Source: Pseudobacteriovorax antillogorgiicola (GTDB lineage Bacteria; Bdellovibrionota_B; Oligoflexia; Oligoflexales; Oligoflexaceae). From it: 64,000 nt of DNA. Shown one piece after another: positions 16,427 through 25,626 of the stretch. A program made the position numbers and the translations under genes. The stretch's first letter is position 1. Every line of letters starts with the position of its first letter. Below the pieces are notes generated by a model, which saw nothing but the letters and a program-made list of their open reading frames with translations, was not told the origin of the DNA and made no database searches. The stretch covers positions 1 to 64,000 of the forward strand of contig NZ_FWZT01000025.1 in assembly GCF_900177345.1 (NCBI RefSeq), in the 5' to 3' direction.

Positions 16427-18046
16427 TTGGGTAACTTTACAGAATACCTGTCTAAACTCAGAGAGCAGCTATTTAAGTTCTGGACCTCTCTGAACACGTG
16501 GCAAAAAGCTGGTGTTGCTGCCACCATACTTTTGATTATCGGCGGGATCATGACGATCGTGCTCAATCAGGAGGAACGACAGATGTCTTACCTCTATGAG
16601 AACCTGGAGCAAGACGATGTGCAAGCTATCGCCCAAGAGCTAAAAAACCAGCAAGTTCAGGACTATGTAATTGATGACAAAGGGATTCTTGTGGCCAGTG
16701 ACCAAGTCTTGCCATTGCGCCTCAAACTCGCTCAGGAAGGCCTCCCCGCCCATGGACACATCGGCTGGGAAAAATTTGATAAGCAAGACTTCACCAAAAC
16801 CGAATTTGAGCAAAATGTTAACAAATTGAGAGCTATTCAAGGCGAGCTCTCACGAACAATCAAATCTATTAACGGTATAATCGGTGCTCGCGTCCACATA
16901 GTGATGCCCGAGAAGTCACTTTTCAAAGAAGATGAAAAGGAACCAACAGCAGCCGTATACGTAAAAACCTATCGCAACACATCACTATCGGAAAGACAAA
17001 TCAAGGGAATCACACACCTAGTATCCCGATCGGTTGAGGGGCTTCGTCCCGAAAAAGTCACAATCGTCAATCAAGATGGCAAAATGCTAACTAAAGTTGA
17101 GATAGACGACCCCACCACAAAACTCACTAATGAAATGCTGGCTTACCGGCGCACAATCGAAAAAGAGCTGGCAGCAAAAGTAAAGGCTCTCGTTGGACGT
17201 ATCGTCGGAGCCGATCGCGTTGAAGCCAAGATCGATGTGGAAGTTGACTTCACCCGTGAAGAGCAGACAATATCTGATATCGATCCAGATCGGGTTGTCG
17301 TCCTATCTTCCAATACCACCAATCAAGAAATGAAGGGTAGCGGTTTAAATCCTACTGGCATTCCGGGAGCAAAATCCAATGTTCCCGGAGAACAGGAAGA
17401 ACTTGCCATCAATTCCAATAGCAATCAAAGCACGCGGAATACAGAGAGACTCAACTATGAAATCGCAAAGCAGCATCGCCACCGCATTCTGCCTGTGGGG
17501 ACAATCAAGCGAATTTCAGCAGCTGTAATTGTTGATGGCACCCAAGTCTACCCCGCCGATGGAACAGCTCCAGAATTTGAAGCACGAACTCCTGAAGAGA
17601 TGAAAAAAATCGAAGATCTAGTCAAATCCGCTATCGGATTCAAGCAAAACCGAGACGAGGTAACCGTTCACAACGTCCTCTTCGAACTGGCTCCTATGCA
17701 GGTTGAGGCGTTACGTGAAAAGAAGAAAGAGAATCGAAAATATATTTCTACACTGGTGCTTTCCAGTGTCATAGCCCTTGCTCTGGTGTTCTTCTTCGCC
17801 TTCATCGTTCGACCCTACTTTCGCTGGCTATCCTATGACCCTGAGCGCAAGCAAAAAGAAGCCATCGTCGAAGAATTCAAGCCCGATTTGGAGATGGGCG
17901 GAATGTCTAATGTCCAGGTTAAGGAAGATGTTCCCTTCGAAAAGCTTAGTCCACAGGAGCAGATTCTATATCTTGCGAAGAACGAACCAGCGAGAACAAC
18001 AGAGGCTATTCGCATTCTTCTTAACCCACATCAGTCAAATCGATAG
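16427..18046 (+). CDS. fliF: Flagellar MS-ring protein FliF
   Basis: FliF builds the MS ring in the inner membrane. A first membrane helix lies at about residues 25-45 and a second near 445-465 (TLVLSSVIALALVFFFAFIV). Between them are the RBM domains with LPLRLKLAQEGLPAHGHIGWE, ELSRTIKSINGIIGARVHIVMPEKSLF and YRRTIEKELAAKVKALVGRIVG. The cytoplasmic tail ends LSPQEQILYLAKNEPARTTEAIRILL, the FliG-binding region, even though fliG does not follow. Translation starts at TTG 16427, with GGAG seven bases before it. Length (539) is normal. Confidence 0.97.
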   Translation: MGNFTEYLSKLREQLFKFWTSLNTWQKAGVAATILLIIGGIMTIVLNQEERQMSYLYENLEQDDVQAIAQELKNQQVQDYVIDDKGILVASDQVLPLRLKLAQEGLPAHGHIGWEKFDKQDFTKTEFEQNVNKLRAIQGELSRTIKSINGIIGARVHIVMPEKSLFKEDEKEPTAAVYVKTYRNTSLSERQIKGITHLVSRSVEGLRPEKVTIVNQDGKMLTKVEIDDPTTKLTNEMLAYRRTIEKELAAKVKALVGRIVGADRVEAKIDVEVDFTREEQTISDIDPDRVVVLSSNTTNQEMKGSGLNPTGIPGAKSNVPGEQEELAINSNSNQSTRNTERLNYEIAKQHRHRILPVGTIKRISAAVIVDGTQVYPADGTAPEFEARTPEEMKKIEDLVKSAIGFKQNRDEVTVHNVLFELAPMQVEALREKKKENRKYISTLVLSSVIALALVFFFAFIVRPYFRWLSYDPERKQKEAIVEEFKPDLEMGGMSNVQVKEDVPFEKLSPQEQILYLAKNEPARTTEAIRILLNPHQSNR

Positions 18047-18055
18047 AAGGGACCT

Positions 18056-19396
18056 ATGGAAGAGTCACACGTCAGGCTGCGAAAGGGCCGCTTCATAAAA
18101 AAAGATGATCCCATCTGTGAAGCACTTTCGATCACGAATTTCAATCTGATGGAAATCTGCGAAACACACATAACATACGCAGATAACGTAGACGCAAATA
18201 TCATTCACACAAAACTTCACCTTGACGAAGACCTTGATGTTGGAGTGAAGGTACCAAGGGAGATCGAGTCCATATTTGAGCCGGCGGAGTATCGCCCTGT
18301 GATCAAGCCACTCGATTTTACCCAAGAATGGATCAAACAACGAAAACGCATGCACAGTCGATCAGCCCGATTGGATGAAGAGGATGAGATCGACTTAGAA
18401 ATGGAGAATATTGCTCGTAAACTCCGCAAAAAATTTAGCAAGCAACTGAAAAAGCAGGAAGCTGCTTCCGAGGAGCAGGAAGTTAAGAAGATTGGCGACG
18501 AACTTTCCTTTGAAGAAACAATCGATGAAAATCCAGTCGTAAAAGGGGACTCATCCCCGCGTAAGAAAGCTGGCCTGTCGCTCCCAAATATGAAAAAAAA
18601 GATGGCTGAAGAAGGTCTTCCCCCTTTGAACCCCGACGAAACTTTCGCCGGGGTTCCTACTTCAGCATCGCAACAGATTTCAGATGACGAACCTCTTGCT
18701 GCTGACCCCAGTTCTACATCTTTCAAAGAGGTTGGAGAGGCCATCAATCAGATAGCTCCTGAGATCCCCGCTATGCCTTCGTTGCCACGAGATCCACATA
18801 TTAGCGATGAGGAGGGTTTTGTTCCTATGTCACCAGCCGTATCATCCCCTCCCCCAATGCCTCAGGAGGATAAGGAAGAAGCCATTGAGAAAGCCAAGTC
18901 CAAAGGTTATGAAGATGGATACAAGATTGGTGAAGAAAAAGCCATGATCGTGATTCAAGAAAAAGTAAATCAAATTCTGGATGAATTTAGCAAAATGATT
19001 CATGAGTTTGAAGGCATGAAGTCGAATATCCTCGTTAGCGCTCAAGAAAACTTTCAAACGATTTGTCAGTCAATGATGGAGTCACTGCTCCAGCGGGAGT
19101 TTCAAATGAACCCTAAGTCTTTTGAAACCATTATTGAGCGAGCCATCGCAGAAGCAGTACCCGATGACGAGTTCAAGGTTTTGGTCAGCCAAGACACTTA
19201 TGACCGTGTGAAAGACGATGTCAGCGATTCCTTGAAAGGCCGTCTCAAGGTGGATCAAGGTATGAAAGAAGGCAATTTCAAAATCGAATCAAAACTCTCT
19301 GTTGTTGATGGCAATATCAGCCAAATTATAGAAGACCTTTTAGATCAAGCCGATATTGAACTATTTGATAAGCATTCTGATGATAAAGTAGGCTAA
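18056..19396 (+). CDS. fliH: FliH-type flagellar export apparatus protein with long N-terminal extension
   Basis: The C-terminal 160 residues carry the FliH/V-type ATPase-E pattern. KAKSKGYEDGYKIGEEKA is the GxxxG-like helix, then VNQILDEFSKMIHEFEGM and a basic C-terminal domain ending SVVDGNISQIIEDLLDQADIELF. FliH holds the ATPase FliI at the C ring. The protein is 446 residues, about twice the usual FliH. The first 280 residues are charged and proline-rich and include a segment (1-110) with no family I recognise. It sits directly between fliF and fliI, where fliG normally also lies. There is no room for fliG: only nine bases separate it from fliF. Confidence 0.82.
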   Translation: MEESHVRLRKGRFIKKDDPICEALSITNFNLMEICETHITYADNVDANIIHTKLHLDEDLDVGVKVPREIESIFEPAEYRPVIKPLDFTQEWIKQRKRMHSRSARLDEEDEIDLEMENIARKLRKKFSKQLKKQEAASEEQEVKKIGDELSFEETIDENPVVKGDSSPRKKAGLSLPNMKKKMAEEGLPPLNPDETFAGVPTSASQQISDDEPLAADPSSTSFKEVGEAINQIAPEIPAMPSLPRDPHISDEEGFVPMSPAVSSPPPMPQEDKEEAIEKAKSKGYEDGYKIGEEKAMIVIQEKVNQILDEFSKMIHEFEGMKSNILVSAQENFQTICQSMMESLLQREFQMNPKSFETIIERAIAEAVPDDEFKVLVSQDTYDRVKDDVSDSLKGRLKVDQGMKEGNFKIESKLSVVDGNISQIIEDLLDQADIELFDKHSDDKVG

Positions 19397-19402
19397 GCAT
19401 AT

Positions 19403-20794
19403 ATGTCTCAACCCATCCATACAAAATCTTTTAACAGCCGTGAGCTGAAATCGGCGTTTCGGAAAATCAACTGGTCTTATCAGGGTCAGGTTTGCGAAAT
19501 CGTTGGTACCATCGTTGAAGCGATTCTACCCAACAGCCAGCTAGGGACAATCGTTGAAATTTCGTCCCAAAATGGGCGTTCAATTTTAGCGGAGGTTGTT
19601 GGCTTTCGTAAGGATCGAGTTCTGCTGCTTCCCTATACTCACCTTACGGGAATAGCCCCTGGCGCCAGGATTCAACCCCTAAAATCATTTACCCACGTAC
19701 CAGTGGGGCAGCATCTTCTTGGCCAAGTTCTGGATGCGTTTATGAATCCCCTCACCCCGGAAGAAGAGCATCCTCAGAACCGACAGATTAGTTACTACGA
19801 CATCGATAAAGAATGCCCAAACCCCCTTGAAAGAAAAAGGATCGAAGAGCCATTGGGCTTAGGAGTAAGAGCCATCGATGGGCTGCTAACTTTTGGCCAG
19901 GGTCAAAGGATCGGTATCATGGCTGGTTCAGGGGTTGGCAAAAGCGTTCTCATGGGCATGATAGCCAAGGATAGTGATGCCGATGTGAACGTTATCGCCC
20001 TCATTGGAGAACGAGGCCGCGAAGTTCGGGAGTTTATCGAGCGGGACTTAGGCCCTGAAGGCTTAAAGAACTCGGTTGTCATAGCGGTTACTAGTGATCA
20101 ATCGCCCCTGATGAGAATTCGTGGCGCAAAGGTTGCCACTTCCATAGCAGAGTACTTTTCCGATCAAGGTAAGAATGTCATGTTAATGATCGATAGCCTA
20201 ACTCGCGTCGCCATGGCTCAACGAGAGATTGGCAACTCGATCGGCGAACCTCCTACCACCAAAGGCTATACGCCATCAGTATTTTCCCTCTTGCCAAAAC
20301 TACTTGAGCGAGCTGGCCCTCAACCAGCAGGTGCAGGTTCTATAAGCGGCCTCTACACGGTACTCGTCGATGGCGATGACTTCAACGATCCGATTGCGGA
20401 TGCCGTGCGTTCCATCCTTGATGGACATATCAATCTATCGCGAGACCTGGCTTCAAAAGGCCACTTTCCAGCCATTGATATTCCTACTAGCGCCTCCCGA
20501 GTGATGACTGACGTAGTATCAGACCACCACCTAAAGCTTGCTCGTAAGGCAAAAGAACTGATAGCAACTTATAATGAAAACTTCGATCTCGTGCAGATCG
20601 GAGCATACCAGGAAGGTAGCAACCCTAAGCTGGACGAAGCCCTGACTCTCATGCCTTTCATCAATCAGTACTTAAAACAGAGTACCCAAGACCACAGTGA
20701 TCTACCTAAGGCCATTGATGCCTTGGCGCGGGCCCTATCTGGCCAACCCATTCACCAACTTGAGCCTATTGCAGATTACCAGGAGCATTCATGA
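19403..20794 (+). CDS. fliI: Flagellum-specific ATPase FliI
   Basis: FliI powers entry of substrates into the flagellar type III export gate. The 463 residues contain Walker A GSGVGKS (175-181), followed by VIALIGERGREVREFIE, Walker B VMLMIDSLTRVAMAQREIG and the family motif GEPPTTKGYTPSVFSLLPKLLERAG. It resembles F1-beta/T3SS ATPases, and the flagellar neighbours decide in favour of FliI. fliJ overlaps its end by four bases. Confidence 0.98.
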   Translation: MSQPIHTKSFNSRELKSAFRKINWSYQGQVCEIVGTIVEAILPNSQLGTIVEISSQNGRSILAEVVGFRKDRVLLLPYTHLTGIAPGARIQPLKSFTHVPVGQHLLGQVLDAFMNPLTPEEEHPQNRQISYYDIDKECPNPLERKRIEEPLGLGVRAIDGLLTFGQGQRIGIMAGSGVGKSVLMGMIAKDSDADVNVIALIGERGREVREFIERDLGPEGLKNSVVIAVTSDQSPLMRIRGAKVATSIAEYFSDQGKNVMLMIDSLTRVAMAQREIGNSIGEPPTTKGYTPSVFSLLPKLLERAGPQPAGAGSISGLYTVLVDGDDFNDPIADAVRSILDGHINLSRDLASKGHFPAIDIPTSASRVMTDVVSDHHLKLARKAKELIATYNENFDLVQIGAYQEGSNPKLDEALTLMPFINQYLKQSTQDHSDLPKAIDALARALSGQPIHQLEPIADYQEHS

Positions 20795-21240
20795 AGTCCC
20801 TAGAGAAAAAGATCAAAAAAACTGAGCTACTCATCAAGGCCCGCAAGGCTCAACTGGATACTGAATCCCAAAGCCTTGCCCTGATTCGCCAACGTAAAAT
20901 TGCGCAACTACAGGAGCTCGATCGCCATCAAAAGAATTACATTAACGGCGTCAACGACCTTAATATCGAACGACAAACTGGTGATAGACGAATGCTCAGC
21001 ACCATTGAGCGAAGTGTCGATCATTCGAAATCCCAGTGGTACAAGAGCCTACGTGAAGTTAAGACCTGGGAAGAGAAAGAGAAACAACAAATCGAACAGG
21101 TGCTCTTAGCCCAACGGAACCTAAAATCAATGGAAAAAGTTCAGGAAAACCACTTTCAAGCCCTCAAAAAGGAAGTCGATGTTCGGGAGCAAAAGGAAAT
21201 GGACGATCTTTCTGTTCAGCGCTTTGCCCGCAATCGCTAG
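20791..21240 (+). CDS. fliJ: FliJ-like flagellar export coiled-coil protein
   Basis: A 149-residue, almost wholly coiled-coil, highly charged protein that overlaps fliI by ATGA. FliJ sits in the FliI hexamer and helps energise export; its sequence is poorly conserved in general. The assignment rests on size, coiled-coil heptads through the whole length (for example LIKARKAQLDTESQSLALIR) and position between fliI and the MotE-like gene. Confidence 0.8.
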   Translation: MKSLEKKIKKTELLIKARKAQLDTESQSLALIRQRKIAQLQELDRHQKNYINGVNDLNIERQTGDRRMLSTIERSVDHSKSQWYKSLREVKTWEEKEKQQIEQVLLAQRNLKSMEKVQENHFQALKKEVDVREQKEMDDLSVQRFARNR

Positions 21241-21252
21241 AAAGGACGATCG

Positions 21253-21996
21253 ATGATAAGTCTGCTGACTGAACATGGAGTCAAGCTCATATTCCTCGTC
21301 AAAATCCTGATTCTATCGGTGATTCTGATTGATGAAACCGACCTTTTCTATATTGGCGAGAGAACTTCTATTGCAGCAGATGATGACAATCTGGCCCAAA
21401 ACGCTCAAGAAATACCTGCTGATGATCAGGAATTTGTCGACGAGGAAACCAGTCGCCGCAAGAGCTTCTTTGAGGAGCTTCTCACCTTGCCTAAAGTTAA
21501 GCCCGAGCAGAATAAGAAAGATGAGTTGGCAAAATATTTCTCCATCATCGAGCGAAAAAGCCGCCAAGTAGAAGATCGCATCAAAGTTCTGAAAGTGCGT
21601 CAACAACAGCTGGTTCAGTTAGAGAGATCCATAGAGCAGAAGCTCAAGAAGTTGGAAGACGAGATGGCCTACTTCCAACAGACACAACAACAAGAAAAAG
21701 ACCTCCAAAAAGAACGCCTTGAAAGCTTGGTCGAATTTTATAAAAAGATGCCCCCTAAGAAAGCGGCACCGGTATTCGAGCGGCTAGATAAGGATCTCGT
21801 GGTCTCGCTGTTCAATGCTTTCCCCAAAAAGCAGACCATGCTTATTCTATCTCTCATGAACCCTGATAAATCTGTCGAGCTATCAGAGTACTTTGGCCGC
21901 ATTCAGTCAGCCAAAGAGTACGAGCTTCTCAAGGAGATCAACACAGCACTTCTTGAAGAGTTTGAAGAGTGTAAGACAGAACCAAAGATTGAGTGA
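21253..21996 (+). CDS. MotE-like flagellar/motor chaperone (coiled coil plus MgtE_N-like domain)
   Basis: An N-terminal hydrophobic segment (about 9-27, LIFLVKILILSVILI) anchors or exports the protein. A long coiled coil (about 90-155) follows. A C-terminal helical domain FYKKMPPKKAAPVFERLD...LSLMNPDKSVELSEYFGRI resembles the MgtE N domain. This is the architecture of MotE, the periplasmic chaperone of MotC or motor proteins in alphaproteobacteria, and of similar genes that follow fliJ in many genomes. It closes the flagellar operon here. A stator-related role is inferred, not shown. Confidence 0.75.
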   Translation: MISLLTEHGVKLIFLVKILILSVILIDETDLFYIGERTSIAADDDNLAQNAQEIPADDQEFVDEETSRRKSFFEELLTLPKVKPEQNKKDELAKYFSIIERKSRQVEDRIKVLKVRQQQLVQLERSIEQKLKKLEDEMAYFQQTQQQEKDLQKERLESLVEFYKKMPPKKAAPVFERLDKDLVVSLFNAFPKKQTMLILSLMNPDKSVELSEYFGRIQSAKEYELLKEINTALLEEFEECKTEPKIE

Positions 21997-22125
21997 CGCA
22001 CCTCTCATAGCCGGCACTGGGCTTTGATCCAGCCTTTACAAAATCCTCTAAAATAGTCAATCTAGGGGGCAATTACCGTGCGAATCGCGAGCATCCCTGA
22101 TTCACCGTTCACATTAGAGGATTTT

Positions 22126-23073
22126 ATGAGTGTTGTTAGATACTTAGACACCAGTTCCCAAACTCCGCCACAGACTTTTCTAGCGAGTCTTTGGGGGGGA
22201 TTCCTTGGACTTCTCATTTTTGTCCCCCTTCTGGTAATTAATGTCTTTCAAATGCTCTCAACTTTGCTAATCCCTATAAGCCCCAGCGTCTTTCGCAAGA
22301 CAAACCGATTTATTGCTAATTATTACTGGGGTTTCTTGGTCTTGATCTTTGAAAAGGTCAACAAGATTCGGGTCGACATCACGGGGGATGAGATTCCACC
22401 TCAGGAAAATGCCGTGGTCGACTGCAATCATCAGAATATTGCAGACATTCCCATCCTTATGGTTCTTGCCTGGCGCAAAGACCGTCTCGGCGACCTCAAA
22501 TTTTTTGTTAAGGATGTTATCAAATATGTACCCGGTCCCGGCTGGGGAATGATCTTCCTCGACTGTATCTTCGTCAAGCGCAATTGGCTTAGCGACAAGG
22601 AAAAAATCGATGCCACCTTTCACAAGTTTAAAGTGAATAAGACCCCTCTTTGGATCGTTTCTTTTTTAGAGGGCACCCGAATCACTGCGTCGAAGCTTGA
22701 AAAAAGTCAGGCGTTTATGAAGCGCAAAGGACTCCCTATTACCCAGCATGTGATGGCACCTCGTACCAAGGGATTCATAGCGTCCGTAAATTCAATGAGA
22801 AAAGAACTCGACGCCGTATACAATGTCACCATTTATTATCCAGAAGGCATCCCATCTCTATGGCAATTACTCAAAGGGGACTGCAAGACGATTCGCATGC
22901 ATGTGAAACGAACAGCCATCGATAGGGTTCCAGAGCCAGAAGCTGAGCTTGAACAATGGGTGATCGATGCCTACGTTGAGAAGGATAAGCTTCTGGGTAA
23001 TCTTAAAAAGGCTAATCCACTGGAACCAGACAGCTCCGAGGAACACAGTCCGCCGATTAAAGTTCGTTCTTAA
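22126..23073 (+). CDS. Lysophospholipid acyltransferase, YihG/eukaryotic AGPAT3-5-like
   Basis: A PlsC-superfamily enzyme that likely acylates lysophosphatidic acid or another lysophospholipid. An N-terminal membrane region (about 20-50) precedes the catalytic HX4D motif (H102QNIAD107). The second block is FLEGTR (181-185). The following part, VMAPRTKGFIASVNSM...AVYNVTIYYPEG and IRMHVKR, strongly recalls eukaryotic AGPAT3/4/LCLAT1 and E. coli YihG rather than plain PlsC. ATG 22126 is chosen because GAGG lies five bases upstream; the in-frame GTG at 22078 lacks a site. The 3' end overlaps the convergent permease gene by 17 bases. Confidence 0.85.
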   Translation: MSVVRYLDTSSQTPPQTFLASLWGGFLGLLIFVPLLVINVFQMLSTLLIPISPSVFRKTNRFIANYYWGFLVLIFEKVNKIRVDITGDEIPPQENAVVDCNHQNIADIPILMVLAWRKDRLGDLKFFVKDVIKYVPGPGWGMIFLDCIFVKRNWLSDKEKIDATFHKFKVNKTPLWIVSFLEGTRITASKLEKSQAFMKRKGLPITQHVMAPRTKGFIASVNSMRKELDAVYNVTIYYPEGIPSLWQLLKGDCKTIRMHVKRTAIDRVPEPEAELEQWVIDAYVEKDKLLGNLKKANPLEPDSSEEHSPPIKVRS

Positions 23074-23929
23074 CACTAAGTCTCTGACTCCACTTCCGTG
23101 CCCTTAAAGCGGTTAAGAGTTCAAGCCATCGAGGGAGTTGCACAAAGAGAGCAAGGCAGGCAACTCCGGATAGCAGAACCCGAAGATCACCGTGCAGGTA
23201 ATCGCTAAAGTGGGACGATAAGATATTGCCCAAGGACGGATCAGGCTCCTGAACCCCAAAGCCGAGATAGCTTAGGGAAACCTCTGCCATCACAGCTAGG
23301 CTCAAGCAACGACACCATTGAGACCCGAGAGCCCCAAGCCAGTGGCCTCGTATCCCATAAGCCCATACTCGGGAAAGCACGCAACCACCTAGAGACTCCT
23401 GTGCCTGCCAGTAACCAAGGTTTTTAGATTCCGAAAACAACGTTCGAATCGAAAAACATCCGTTGGAAGCCATAACCAAGCTACAAGCCACGAGCAATCC
23501 TTTGAGCCCTGGGGATTCTAGCAAGAGCGCCAATAGAAAAATAAGCAAGAAGATGGGAATTCCCGCCAGTAAAGCCACACTAGCATCGATCAAACTTGTG
23601 AATGGCTTAAAGTACGGCCGTTCTTCCAAGAAACATAGGACGGAACCAAGCCACCAACCCAAAAGGAGACTCAGGCTGACTGTGCCCCAAATCACTGGAA
23701 TCGTCGCCCGCAGAGCTGTACCGAGGCGTACAAGCAGATCGCGGCCCAAGTGGTCTGTTCCAAGAGGATGAGCCCATGATAAACTTTGATTCGCGAGTTT
23801 GAGATCAATACCTGATACAAAGATTGTCTCCCATGGTATGGCGAGGACCCCTAAGCCGACAACCACGAGGCTGAAGCGAAGGGGAACACTAAACATACTG
23901 TTCCAAACGCTTTCCAATAAGCCCTCCAA
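23057..23929 (-). CDS. DppC/OppC-type ABC transporter permease
   Basis: A 290-residue inner-membrane permease of the dipeptide/oligopeptide/nickel type. The family hallmark HPLGTDHLGRDLLVRL occurs after the first membrane helix, and EVSLSYLGFGVQEPDPSLGNIL near residue 230 is the DppC-type EAA-proximal signature. About six membrane segments are visible. It overlaps the upstream dppB-like gene by 41 bases. No substrate-binding protein or ATPase is nearby, so the transporter either uses ones encoded elsewhere or is decaying. Confidence 0.87.
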   Translation of the reverse strand: MEGLLESVWNSMFSVPLRFSLVVVGLGVLAIPWETIFVSGIDLKLANQSLSWAHPLGTDHLGRDLLVRLGTALRATIPVIWGTVSLSLLLGWWLGSVLCFLEERPYFKPFTSLIDASVALLAGIPIFLLIFLLALLLESPGLKGLLVACSLVMASNGCFSIRTLFSESKNLGYWQAQESLGGCVLSRVWAYGIRGHWLGALGSQWCRCLSLAVMAEVSLSYLGFGVQEPDPSLGNILSSHFSDYLHGDLRVLLSGVACLALFVQLPRWLELLTALRARKWSQRLSVKNEL

Positions 23930-24551
23930 GCACTCGTTGACCCAAGCGAGCCACTAAAAACATCATGAGAAGGATCCCAAGCCCCACTCCAACTTGTTCC
24001 CAATTTTGCTCTCTCCCACCACTCCAAATCTGGTAGCCCAACCCGGGAGCGTTAAAGACACATTCAATGACTAGAAGCTCTCCAAAAATCCAAGGCAAGG
24101 ATTGGGCCCAAGTTTTCAGACTTATCTCCCAAAATAAAACCCCACGCAATTGCACATTTGGATCCAGGCCTAGGGATTGAGCCATGAGGCTACAGGATCT
24201 TTGGAGCCAGATTTTGCTCGACTCCTCTAAATTACTCAAGACCGTAGCAATAAACCCAGAGCAACAAAGCAGGGCAAAGCTAGGAGGCAGAAGATAGAGC
24301 ATCAATTCATAGGAGGGGAGATCTAAAGTTAAGGGAAAGATCAGGTTTTCATCCAGCCACGAAAACCCTACCATCAGCATGATCGGAGCTAAAACCAAAC
24401 TTGGAAGTTGCAAAGCCGTTGCCACAGCCCTCACGCAGCGAAGAACTAAGCTATGTCCCCCTTCATGAAGGCGAAGCGCTGCCAAACAGAATCCATTGCC
24501 AAGAATGAAAATCCAGAAGATGATTCCCAAGCTAATACTAATAGGTGACAT
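23889..24551 (-). CDS. DppB/OppB-like ABC transporter permease, N-terminally short
   Basis: About 220 residues with five membrane segments and a recognisable C-terminal half: a SLGLDPNVQLRGVLFWEI EAA-like loop, then LLVIECVFNAPGLGYQIWSGG, typical of DppB. Ordinary DppB is over 300 residues and starts with RRLLQAIPVL and a HLAPGDP motif; this one lacks about 90 N-terminal residues and they are not found in another frame just upstream. ATG 24551 has GGAGG four bases before it; a GTG at 24566 is the alternative. Either a trimmed functional variant or a relic. Confidence 0.72.
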   Translation of the reverse strand: MSPISISLGIIFWIFILGNGFCLAALRLHEGGHSLVLRCVRAVATALQLPSLVLAPIMLMVGFSWLDENLIFPLTLDLPSYELMLYLLPPSFALLCCSGFIATVLSNLEESSKIWLQRSCSLMAQSLGLDPNVQLRGVLFWEISLKTWAQSLPWIFGELLVIECVFNAPGLGYQIWSGGREQNWEQVGVGLGILLMMFLVARLGQRVLGGLIGKRLEQYV

Positions 24552-24675
24552 GGCCCCTCCAACCACATCATTTTAGCATGCAAATACCATCCTCGCGAGG
24601 TCGCCATTGAAAAGCTTAGGAAAAACCTATAGGTTTGGGGATCTACGGGCCAATATCACCGTGAGGAATTAAGAA

Positions 24676-25626
24676 ATGCGAATTATTTTCATGGGTTCAC
24701 CAAAAGAAGTGATCACTCCTTGCCAGATGTTGATGGAGTTTTGTCAATCCACAGATCACGATCTGATTGCGGTTGTAAGCCAACCTGCAAAACCCGCTGG
24801 TCGTCGGAAAAAGCTAAGTGATCCTCCCCTTGCCACTTGGGCCCTGGAGCAAGGTATTAAGGTCATTCAGCCAGCAAAGGCGCGAGATCCTCAGTTTCTC
24901 GAAGATCTACGAGACCTCAAGCCAGACTTGGTTATAACTGCTGCCTACGGCCAAATTCTAACCGAAGAGTTTTTAGCTATTCCCTCACGGGGCACTATCA
25001 ATATTCATCCTTCACTCCTCCCTGAGTATCGAGGAGCAAGCCCGGTGCAGACGGCTCTGTTCGATGGTAGAGAAAAGACAGGAGTCACCATACTCTTTAC
25101 AGTTAGGGCACTTGATTCAGGCCATATCATCGTTCAAAAGCCGGCTACCATTGAACCCCTTGAAACTGCAGACTCGCTTTTGGCAAGAATGTTCCGATTG
25201 GGTGGCGAAGCGCTCCTCGAAGCTGTGAAAGCTCTTGAAGACCCCGATTTCATAGGCACTCCACAGGATGAAAGCCAAGTTACTCACTGCCATAAATTTG
25301 AAAAAGCCAGCGGTGTTATCGATTGGAGTCTACCGAATAAAGAGATCGTCCAACGATACCAAGCCTTCAAGCCGTGGCCTGGTACATTTGCTTTCTATGG
25401 AGGCAAGAGGGTTTTGATTGAGGACTTAGAGCCGATCGAAGCAGACAACCTTTCTCTCAACACGGGAGAATTCATTTACAGCAAAGGACTCAAAGCCTTA
25501 CTTGCCAAAACGAAAGATGGCTACCTGAGGCTCAATAAAGTCAAGCCCGAAGGCTCAAAGCTGATCGACGGCGCAGCATTTTGGAATGGCCTTAAACTTT
25601 CCGGAAGGGGGCAGTTCGATGTCTAA
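24676..25626 (+). CDS. fmt: Methionyl-tRNA formyltransferase
   Basis: Fmt transfers a formyl group from 10-formyl-THF to Met-tRNAi for initiation. The 316 residues show MRIIFMGSPK at the start, the tRNA-clamping loop AKPAGRRKKLSDPP, the catalytic NIHPSLLPEYRGASPVQ (Asn, His) followed by GVTILFTVRALDSGHI with the catalytic Asp, and a C-terminal OB-like domain. The usual partner def is not adjacent. The 3' end overlaps the next gene, purN, by eight bases. Confidence 0.96.
   Translation: MRIIFMGSPKEVITPCQMLMEFCQSTDHDLIAVVSQPAKPAGRRKKLSDPPLATWALEQGIKVIQPAKARDPQFLEDLRDLKPDLVITAAYGQILTEEFLAIPSRGTINIHPSLLPEYRGASPVQTALFDGREKTGVTILFTVRALDSGHIIVQKPATIEPLETADSLLARMFRLGGEALLEAVKALEDPDFIGTPQDESQVTHCHKFEKASGVIDWSLPNKEIVQRYQAFKPWPGTFAFYGGKRVLIEDLEPIEADNLSLNTGEFIYSKGLKALLAKTKDGYLRLNKVKPEGSKLIDGAAFWNGLKLSGRGQFDV

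Noticed and set aside
18217-18747. 176-codon minus-strand frame inside fliH
   Set aside because: Low-complexity Ser-rich shadow of the acidic fliH linker; no ribosome site and opposite strand in an operon.
18056-18890. FliG domain hidden in the FliH extension
   Set aside because: No FliG motifs are visible, and the region is largely acidic, low-complexity linker.
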